Part shown: positions 46,585 to 57,300 of the stretch, piece by piece
How the letters are laid out: the number at the start of each line of letters is the position of its first letter
Numbering within the stretch: position 1 is the stretch's first letter
Source of the DNA: Turritopsis dohrnii
Lineage: Eukaryota; Cnidaria; Hydrozoa; Anthoathecata; Oceaniidae
Reading direction: 5' to 3'
NCBI GenBank assembly: GCA_027922465.2
Contig: BQMF02000033.1
Span: 620,001-684,000 of the forward strand
DNA: 64,000 nucleotides
Program-made: the position numbers and the translations under genes
The notes under the pieces: generated by a model
What the model was told of the DNA's origin: nothing
Databases searched by the model: none
Seen by the model: the letters and a program-made list of their open reading frames with translations, nothing else

Positions 46585-48263
46585 ATGAGTCTTCCTGGTG
46601 GTAGCGCGGCAGTAACAATGAACATGTCCGTTCAAGCAGCTCAAAGCATCATCGAGAAAGATTTCGATCTGTTACAGATGGTGCTTGATCTGATGCAGTC
46701 AGTGGAAAATCCAAAAGGCCAGAAGGAAGAACTTACAAGAAAGGTTTCATTCTGTTTGCCATTTGTTTATCAATAATTACAGGGGGTTTGAATACACAGT
46801 TACAGTTGATTGATCCAAAAACGATTGACCTCCCAGTTACCATTACATAATGTGTTCTGGTTGACGTCACTAATTTTTCTGGCCTCGCTACCTTAGCTGC
46901 CATGCTGGTTCCTCATATCTCGTTGCTACGACTTCTGTATTCTCCCTTCGCTCTTTAAATATTTTCTTAGCCTGAATGTTGTCGTGGCTCACACTGAATA
47001 CAATAAAACAAAGCTTGTATGCTTTACAGTTGTTCATGGTAGCAATCTTCAGGTTGATACAGTTTTTAAGACCGTCAGATGAGTGGATTTTAAAATATTC
47101 GAATAAGCTGCCCGTAGGAATCGAAATTGTTTGTTTTGGTCTTATTGGAAAACCGTCTTTACGAATTTGAATTTCCATTGGCTATGGTAAGTTCTTTTCG
47201 CGACCGTGTTGATGTTGTTCAGTTTCTTGTTGATTATCCTCTACATGATTCTCGTCGTAAAACATGACAATACTTTAGTCCTGTAAAACTATTCGCAACT
47301 ATTCGCGTTTTTTACGCGTTTTCCATGTTTTTATAAGTTTTCCATGTTTTTATAAGTTTTCCATGGTTTTATAAGTTTCCCATGTTTTTATAAGTTTTCC
47401 ATGTTTTTATAAGTTTCCCATGTTTTTATAAGTTTTCCATGTTTTTATAAGTTTTCCATGCTTTTATAAGTTTTCCATGTTTTTATAAGTTTTCCATGTT
47501 TTTATAAGTTTTCCATGTTTTTATAAGTTTCCCATGCTTTTATAAGTTTCCCATGCTTTTATAAGTTTTCCATGTTTTTATAAGTTTTCCATGTTTTTAT
47601 AAGGTTTTTCAGACTTTCAGAATAAGAACAGAAAAAAACATATTTTGAAACATATATAACAACATTAGGCATTTTGAAATACTTTTTGATAATTTTTACG
47701 TGTTGGCATTGCTTTGCTTGTAGGTTGCTGCTTTCAAGAATAAGATGACGCAGTGTAAAGAAGTGCTAAGTAAACTACCAGGTCTGGAGTACAGTCCCGA
47801 AGAACAGGATCTGATATATGAAAAAGCTTTGAACGAACTGGAAAGGAAAAAGTTTGTGATTTTTTTATATAACCATCGAGGCTATAGTTTCCCCGATGTT
47901 TCCCTTGTTTTTCATACTTTTATTCGTTCAACTATCACTCTGGTGTGTTCCAGGCTTTAACATGATAGCATCAATTCACTCTGGTGTGTCCCAGCCTTTA
48001 ACTTGATAGCATGATAGCATCAATTCACTCTGGTGTGTTCCAAGCTTTAACATGATAGCATCAATTGGTGCGAGCCATATGCGTTATAATATATTTTGTT
48101 TGGCATATTTGGCATACTGCAATAAAATTCGCAAAGCTTGCTTCAGATGAAGGTTAAAGCCGAGAGATATCCCGTTTTCTTTCTCAATAGGGGTGCTTTA
48201 GAACGACTGAAACAGTTGGGAATCCTTTCACCGACATTGAACATCAAGCAAGAACCTCAGTGA
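46585..48263 (+). CDS. MED9: Mediator complex subunit 9 (MED9), 119 aa, three exons
   Basis: Middle-module subunit of the Mediator coactivator. Exons 46585-46743, 47724-47851 and 48191-48263; phases 0 and 2 agree. The N-terminal part has DFDLLQMVLDLMQSVE, then a helical stretch (FKNKMTQCKEVLSKLPGLEY then SPEEQ) that matches the MED9 signature (K-F/M...L..MPGI.LSPEQQ), and an end helix ERLKQLGIL followed by LNIKQEPQ. It lacks the proline-rich N-terminal tail of vertebrate MED9. Intron 1 holds a 19 bp minisatellite and intron 2 a 45 bp repeat. The stop is about 110 bases from the convergent ADAM stop. The call rests on motif similarity alone; another coiled-coil Mediator subunit cannot be ruled out. 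Confidence 0.72.
46888..47178 (-). CDS. Unrecognised 96-codon ORF inside MED9 intron 1
   Basis: Minus-strand frame starting MEIQIRKDGFPIRPKQTISI and ending YEEPAWQLR. The composition is more protein-like than most frames here, but there is no known motif or splice support. It may be a mobile-element fragment. Confidence 0.2.
   Translation of the reverse strand: MEIQIRKDGFPIRPKQTISIPTGSLFEYFKIHSSDGLKNCINLKIATMNNCKAYKLCFIVFSVSHDNIQAKKIFKERRENTEVVATRYEEPAWQLR
47312..47605. repeat. 19 bp minisatellite in MED9 intron 1
   Basis: About 15 copies of TTTTATAAGTTTTCCATGT, with variants TTTCCC and CATGC. Highly regular, so likely recent expansion. Confidence 0.9.
47920..48068. repeat. Three copies of a ~45 bp repeat in MED9 intron 2
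   Basis: The words CACTCTGGTGTGTTCCA, GGCTTTAACATGATAGC and ATCAATT recur three times with few changes. Confidence 0.8.
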
Positions 48264-48371
48264 TCACGCTGTTGCATGGCAACCGCATCTCCGCTCCCCT
48301 CAAGTTGCTCGTATTGTCCAAGTTTGGATAGAAGAAAAAACAACTGATTAATGATAGCAATGTATTTATGT

Positions 48372-51300
48372 TTATTTGTCATTTAGCAAACTGCGAAGCT
48401 CCTCTGAAGTCTTGTGTTCTTTTTTACGAGTGTAATATTTACCCAGAAGTCTTTGCGTTATTTTGATTAAGAAGATCGTTCCGACAATAAATATAGAAAC
48501 CAGACACAATATCATGATGGTGTACAAAGTCCGATTGTTATTGGAGGATTTTTTGGAGTGGTACGATGGCGGGCCACTGTCTATACTTCCGCCCTCTCCT
48601 TTTTCATCGCAATAGGGCGGTTTCCATCCTCTGTTGCAGTGACAGTGGATGTTGCTATTGCAAACGCCTTTTCCTGAGCATTTTTTGGGGCAACGTTGGA
48701 ACTTGATGATTTGGCGATAGTTTTTTAGAGGCAAACATTTATGATTCATACATAAGCTTTCATGACCGCATCTTGTCCCTAAAAGTAAAAATTGGTACCA
48801 AGGGTGAGTACAAAATGAGATTCCCTACAACCTGGGAAAACCCAGGGACTCAGGAAAGACAAAATATTTTGTAGAAGAAACATTTTAAAGATATTTAAAG
48901 AAAACATGAAAGAAGACAAAAAAACCAAACTGCCAACATAAGCTTAATTTTCACAAAATTAAATTATTTCTGAAAAATCACTTCGTAGTGATGCATTTCT
49001 GAAGATTATAAAAATGCTCTTCATCGCAGTGTCATTTTGACGATTTTGTGCATCTGGTTTCCTTTATAGGTGACGTCACTGGCTTTCTGTTTATAAAGTC
49101 GAAAAACAGGGTAGAACATAGACTATTCGACAACTGCCGTTCAACAACTTACCGTCTCTCGCCAAACCTAACTCGACATCAACGTCGGTGTCGTCTTCGT
49201 ACCTTTTACTTATGCATGATTTGGTGACGTCAGCCTCTCGCCACTTTATGCTGTTCACCATTTCTCCTGCTGTTTTCCAAGTCATTTTTCCATCTCCATC
49301 GCTGTCGCATTGTAGCTTTCCACAATAAGCGTCTTGTATTTCACAAGCTTTGTATTGGGTTACTTCATCGTCAACGATCTTAACAGATACATGTGTCATG
49401 TTAGCAATTATGTTAGACTTTTCAATCTCGTACACAGGGTTTCTTGCCTTTTCGATATACGGACGGAGACTTTATTATAACGGACACTAACGTAGCCATT
49501 ATGTATGAGTATACACACGTCGGTTTTTTATAAGCAACACGTTTATAAGCAACACTAGTAAATTTTCTCAAAAAGATAAGCAACAGTACTACAAGGATCT
49601 TACATAAACTATGAACATGAAATTTTGAAATCATGCAGCACAAGCATAGCTAAAGCAAATTTCTTAAAATTGTTACATTAGGTGGTTACACTAGGTTGCA
49701 GTACTATGTCCTACTCTTTGTACTTAGATACTTAAACTTTCACAAAGGTTTTCAAGATCGGAAAAAAAATATTTTTTCAATTAATACTTAGTAACAAATT
49801 AAGCAACATTACCACTAAAAATGGTCATTTTTTAAGCAACATTACTACTAAGGTCTGACCTTGGTTGCGTATATAAAAAAACGTGTAATTCGCCTCGTTT
49901 GAATAACAATTGCGATTGCTGGACTTCACAAAACGATACTTTGGGGAGAATGAATTTTCGGAATTCTTTTATCACGTTGTAGCGACGGTATGATCACAGT
50001 TATTTTGATAAGAAAGGATATGAACCCAGGGTTGAATATATATGAGACTTTCACTATTGGCGGAGAGAGAGAAAATTTATTCCGTTTTTTTGTTGGTTTT
50101 TTTTTTTGTGTGTGTGTTTGGTTCTTTCATGTCTCGAGGGGAAATTTATTTTACCAAGCCTTATCAAGTTGCGGATCAACTTATTGATTAAAACTGGTAA
50201 AAAAATTTTTAACCAAGATACTAGTATATCTGTAATCATAAAAGCAGACAGGTGGAGAACCACGTAAGAGTTAAAAAACATAAGGTATTGTGAACTACAC
50301 AAGTCCATAGGCTATAAATCAAACACATATTTTGGAATACGTGGTGGAGAAACTCTTTGGTACAAGTTTGAGAGGTAGTTTATACGGTCGATCTTTTGTC
50401 TTGACTAGCGTAAATCTGATGACCTGCACTTATGAAAACTCTTGCATTCTCAAATAAAAGTGGTGACAATGTCTAATCGCTTAACTAACAGCCTGTCGTG
50501 GCCACACTTACCTCTCCACAGTGGCCTTCTTTTAATCCCTTGGTGTTGAATTCCTTGTAGCAATACCCATCGGCTGAAACACTTTGATTTCCAAACATTT
50601 CCTTGCATTGGTGGTGATGTGTCATACATACACCATTTGTGCAGTATCCTTTCCCAGACGCACAAGAAGAAGTATCTTGGATGTGCACGTCTGCAGGGCA
50701 TGTGGCACGGTTGCCCACGCAAAACTCTGGTAAGTCGCACTCTCCACGCTGAAAACATAAACGCCCAGGGTGCACATAAAATTTTTCATTTTCAATCGAA
50801 GCACTTATCGGATTGAGGTGCTTTAAGGATAGAGAGCAGTGAATAGTTCTTATTCTACCATAACTTTTCTTCCGTAAATTCAATTCTTAGCCGTTTTTTA
50901 GCCTGCTAAACTTCTTTTAAGTCCATCACTTGTCTTTCCCATCATGATATTGTTTTTTGTGGAACAGTAGATATTGACAGCAAAATACATATCTGCCAGT
51001 CCAAATGCTACTTAACACCAAAAGCTTAATACTGGTTTTTAATACAAACGTTCCCTAATAGAAACCTTTCCCGAATTTTAATTTAAAGGTCGATATTCTA
51101 GCAAAATGTTTTGACCCCTTTTCCTTTTATTATGATAATTTGACAGAAGTAGAAAAGTAAATAACCAAGAGTTTTTAGTCCTTGGGCTTCCATCCGTAAT
51201 GGTTGGCTATTCGACTTGCAACTAGTACTTCACCAACTTACCACCAGAGATACGCATAGCATTGCTCGAAACTGGCCTTCCGGCAATTAAGAGCAAAAAT

Positions 51301-54300
51301 CAATGTGATTTGCGGTTAAGCAAGAGTCATACATCAAATAACAAGCGAGTAACAATACACCGCATCGAAACTAGGCGGGGTTTGATAGTCTGACAAAACA
51401 TAGACGATTAAACTGAACTTAGGAGGATGTGTATTCGAGCTAGAATATCAAGTCCCGTGTATTCTTAAGAGTTTCATAAACCATACCTGTTGACGACAGA
51501 CTGTCTTGCGCGGTTTGAACTGGCAGTTTTCACAACATTCACCCGAAGCGCATGTGGCATTTCTGAACAGTTTGCAAATAACCTGATGACAGCAGTAACC
51601 AAATTTTGCGCAGTTCTCCGGATGTCCGCAATCGCACTCTTCGTCATATTCGATGATGCCGTTACCACAAATTGACGGTTTTTTCTTGTTGTCGGGAAAG
51701 TCAAATAAACAACTGCCGTGACTGAACAAGGAAACAATGACACGTGTTACCAGAAGAAGATTTTGCTGTTAAAGATGGTGCCTAAATTAATCATGTTGTT
51801 TCCAAAAATATGTCATGTATGGCCCTGTTTACACTAACAAAAAATTTTGGAAAATGCTACAATGTGTATATCTTCTTTAAAGCTATGAATGTTCTTGCTT
51901 GGGGCTTAGATTTGGAAAGAAAGAGGAGAGAAAGATGAACATACGTCATCCAAACCTTTATTTTCAGTTTTAGATAATAATGCAGAAGAAACCATTTAGT
52001 TTGATAAGCTCTAGAGACATTGGACATATCAAATGTTTTAATGTCGTTTTGCCTCTCGCATCACTTTGAAAATGTTCTTTTAAAAAAGAAGAATTATACC
52101 ATCGTTGACACACTTACCCATTTCTCATATGTTCGTAAAAATACTCTTCGCTGCATTTGGAGAAACTTTTCACTCTTGCATCGATGTGATGACCCATGAT
52201 GCATTTTGATTTTGGATGATCAAGACAACTACACCTCTCTTTGTTATGATCATGATGCATTCCCAAGTTATGACCTAATTCGTGTGCTATTACATTGGCG
52301 ACATGTTCCGGATTGTCGTGCGAGTCGTGGTTTAAACCGGCTGAATATCGTGAGTTGCAGATCGTGGCGATCGGTGCTTTACCGGCTGTCTTCCCTGTTC
52401 ATCAAAACAAATAGCTAAATAATGATCGTATTAGTGGAAAGTGGACCAAGAGGCTTAGAATGCCTCCTACCTACCAATAATAATCTCGATTGTTCAAAAA
52501 GATATTGCTATTGATTTTATTTGAATTTCAACCTATATACAACCACCCACTCACAACGCCCCCAAAGAAAAAAGTCCTGTGAGTGAACAGGGTCCAATGA
52601 TATAAACATAAGGACAACCTCTGTTGTCAAAGAACGCGAGCAAAAAAAAAAAAACAAGATGCCCTACTGGGCAGAAGTATTCCTGCGGATGACTGTAAGA
52701 CTTTCTGGAGCCTTTTCAGAAAGAAATGAGTGTTAGTTCACGCTTTAAAACCATATGCATAATGCGGAATGATGTTTGCAGTATTTTACATTTTACCTTT
52801 TAGCTACGATAACTATTAAACTCTGTTGTTTCATATAAAATTTCAGTCTTGCATCAATTAGCTAAGAGATTTTTTTAAAAAGATTTCCATTCGAAGTTGT
52901 ACTCCCTAAAGTATCTTCAAGAAGCAATTAACTAATTAAAAGATTATCGTGTTAAGAATAATCTGTGCTTTAAAAGGTGAATGTGAAAGAAGTAATATTT
53001 GTTATTTCTAGAAACTGCACTGTTTTCATCATTTAGAGATTTTTTCAAAAACTTTTTTATTCATAGTTATATTCCCTAAAGCATCTTCAAAAGGTAATTA
53101 AGTAATGAAAACTTTGTCACATTAAGTTTTGAAGGGAAAATCTGTGGCGTAAATAGTAATAACTTCTAATTCATTTAATTACATTCCCGAGAGCATCATA
53201 AACGTTAAGAGACTTTGAAAAATTTTGCCGGAGATCAAGCTTAAAAAGGAACACCGTCAGTTTAAAAATCCATTAGAGAACACTCTTCCGTGGACGTTTC
53301 AAAATACTCCTTTTAAAACTATACAGTATGAAAATCTTTATGTTGTTTGTACCTGAACTTCATAATAAAAACTTTTACTTGGCCTTGCGAAATAATAAAA
53401 ATATCTGTGTTTCCTTTTTATCGTCAGCTTGATAGTATACAAATTTTAAAATCATACAATATTTTAAATTCGACTAGTCAATTAAAAAAGTGGTCATCTA
53501 TTGATTAATAAAATGGGTATAAGCTGATGAGGAAGATAAGCTGTGCTTCAAGATTGCAGAGCTTTATAAAAACAGGGTAGCTTATCTAGGAACATGAATT
53601 AAAAAATTGTATTACATTTAGAAAGACTAATAGAAACCTTACGCATTAAATCGATATAAACATACCCTATTGGGTAGTCGTTCATATCTGTTTTGAAGCA
53701 TCAAGAACTGCTTATTTATCAAGAATGACTACTAAGAATATTAGTTTCACGTAGATTATCAGCTTGGATCATAAATGTTCTTGTTTCTTTTAAGTTTTAC
53801 AGCTGTACTACAACCTCTTCTGTATCCATATATTCAATAAAGAAACTTTCACAGATCTACGCATGCTTCTTCGCTTCCATTTTTAAAACAACTACGGAAA
53901 ACTTAAGAACGTTGCATAAGACTCACATGAAACAACATTTCTACCTGGCATCTGCGATTTAGCCATATGTTAGTTATTCCTTTCACTAGAGCTTATATTT
54001 TACACTTTTAGAGTCTTTTCAAGCAAAGTACTTGTATACAATGAATATAGTGTGAGTTTAGACTGTTAAATCATAAAAAGATTGTAAGTTGGTAACATTA
54101 ATGATTTGAGTGGCTATTTCCCATCGACAAAAATTGGTCTAGGTTTGGACAGTGAAAAAAAAAAAAAAAAAAAAACAAAAAAAACACGAACGGTTTCAAA
54201 GTATTCCTTGCTTACGCAGGAATACAAAACAAGATGCCCTACCGGGCAGAAGTATTCCTGCGGATGACTGTAAGACTTTCTGGGGCCTTTTCAGAAAGAA

Positions 54301-57300
54301 ATGAGTGTTAGTTCACGCTTTAAAACCATATGCATAATGCGGAATGATGTTTGCAGTATTTTACATTTTACCTTTTAGCTACGATAACTATTAAACTTTG
54401 TTGTTTCATATAAAACTTCAGTCTTGCATCAATTTAGAGATTTTTTTAAAAAGATTTCCATTCGAAGTTGCACTCCCTAAAGCATCTTCAAGGAGCAATT
54501 AACTAATTAAAAGATTATTGCGTTAAGAATAATCTGTGCTTTAAAAGGTGAATGTTTGTTCACGGTTTAAAACAATATGCATAATGTGGTATGATGTTCT
54601 TTGTGTTTTACAGTTTATCTTGTAGCTGTGAAAGAAGTAATATTTGTTATTTCATATAAACTGCACTGTTTTCATCATTTAGAGATTTTTCAAAAACTTT
54701 TTTATTCATAGTTATATTCCCTAAAGCATCTTCAAAAAGTAATTAAGTAATGAAAACTTTGTCACATTAAGTTTTGAAGGGAAAATCTGTGGCGTAAATA
54801 GTAATAACTTTGAATTCATTTAATTACATTCCCGAGAGCATCATAAAAGTTAAGAGACTTTGAAAAATTTTGCCGGAGATCAAGCTTAAAAAGGAACACC
54901 GTCAATTTAAAAATCCATTAGAAGACACTCTTCCGTGGACGTTTCAAAATACTACTTTTAAAACTATACAGTATGAAAATCTTTATGTTGTTTGTACCTG
55001 AACTTCATAATAAAAACTTTTACTTGGCCTTGCGAAATAATAAAAATATCTGTGTTTCCTTTTTATCGTCAGCTTGATAGTATACAAATTTTAAAATCAT
55101 ACAATGTTTTAAATTCGACTAGTCAATTAAAAAAGTGGTCATCTATTGATTAATAAAATGGGTATAAGCTGATGAGGAAGATAAGCTGTGCTTCAAGATT
55201 GCAGAGCTTTATAAAAACAGGGTAGCTTATCTAGGAACATGAATTAAAAAATTGTATTACATTTAGAAAGACTAATAGAAACCTTACGCATTAAATCGAT
55301 ATAAACATACCCTATTTGGTAGTCGTTCATATCTGTTTTGAAGCATCAAGAACTGCTTATTTGTCAAGAATGACTACTAAGAATATTAGTTTCACGTAGA
55401 TTATCAGCTAGGATCATAAATATTCTTGATTCTTTTAAGTTTTACAGCCGTACTACAATCTCTTCTATATCCATATATTCAATAAAGAAACTTTCACAGA
55501 TCTACGCATGCTTCTTTGCTTCCATTTTTAAAACAACTACGGTAAACTTAAGAACGTTGCATAAGACTCACATGAAACAACATTTCTACCTGGCATCTGC
55601 GATTTAGCCATATGTTAGTTATTCCTTTCACTAGAGCTTATATTTTACACTTTTAGAGTCTTTTCAAGCAAAGTACTTGTATACAATGAATATAGTGTGA
55701 GTTTAGACTGTTAAATCATAAAAAGAATGTAAGTTGGGAACATTAATTATTTGAGTGGCTATTTCCCATCGACAAAAATTGGTCTAGGTTTGGACAGTGA
55801 AAAAAAAAGAAAAAAAAACAAACAAGATGCCCTACCGGGCAGAAGTATTCCTGCGGATGACTGGAAGACTTTCTGGAGCCTTTTCAGAAAGAAATGAGTG
55901 TTAGTTCACGCTTTAAAACCATATGCATAATTCGGAATGATGTTTGCAGTATTTTACATTTTACCTTTTAGCTACGATAACTATTAAACTTTGTTATTTC
56001 ATATAAAACTTTAGTCTTGCATCAATTTAGAGATTTTTTTAAAAAAATTTCCATTCGAAGTTGCACTCCCTAAAGCATCATCAAGAAGCAATTAACTAAT
56101 TAATAGATTATCGCGTTAAGAATAGACGAGTTCCCAATGTTGTTTACACTTTTATACCTTGTACATACTAAAAATCAAATACAATGTACGAAAATAGATA
56201 GGAAGTGATAATGTGTATTGAAACTTTCCAATGTCGATTGTCTTTAAGGGGACTTCAGAGAACCAAATAAAGTGACAAAATTTTGAAGTGTATAAAGAGA
56301 CTTTTATTTCCTGTGAGGCTGCGTGCGCATACTCACAGGAAAATGACTTGATTAATGATATTCTATGTTGCGATATACTGTAATTATCGAGCAAAGAACA
56401 ATGGTGTTTATAAACATTACGTCTCTAAGAAACTCATCTATAATCTGTGCTTTAAAATGTGAATGTTTGTTCACGGTTTAAAACAATATGCATAATGTGG
56501 TATGATGTTCTTTGTGTTTTACAGTTTATCTTGTAGCTGTGAAAGAAGCAATATTTGTTATTTCATATAAACTGCACTGTTTTGCATCATTTAGAGATTT
56601 TTTCAAAAAGTTTTTTATTTATAGTTATATTCCCTAAAGCATCTTCAAAAAGTAATTAAGTAATGAAAACTTTGTCACATTTAGTTTTGAAGGGAAAATC
56701 TGTGGCGTAAATAGTAATAACTTCGAATTCATTTAATTACATTCCCGAGAGCATCATAAAAGTTAAGAGACTTTGAAAAATTTTGCCGGGGATCAAGCTT
56801 AAAAAGGAACACCGTCAGTTTAAAAATCCATTAGAGAACACTCTTCCGTGGACGTTTCAAAATATTACTTTTAAAACTATACAGTATGAAAATCTTTATG
56901 TTGTTTGTACATGAACTTCATAATAAAAACTTTTACTTGGCCTTGCGAAATAATAAAAATATCTGTGCTTCCTTTTTATCGTCAGCTTGATAGCATACAA
57001 ATTTTAGAATCATACAATATTTTAAATTCGACTAGTCAATTAAAAAAGTGGTTATCTATTGATTAATAAAATGGGTATAAGCTGATGAGGAAGATGAGCA
57101 GTGCTTCAAGATTCCAGAGCTTTATAAAAACAGGATAGCTTACCTAGGAACATGAAATAGAAAATTGTATTATATTTAGAAAAAGACTAATAGAAACCTT
57201 ACGCATTTTTTTAAATCGATGTAAGCATACCGTTTTTGTGGTCGTTCATATCTGATTTGAAGCATCAAAAACTGCTCATTTATCACGAATAACTACTAAG

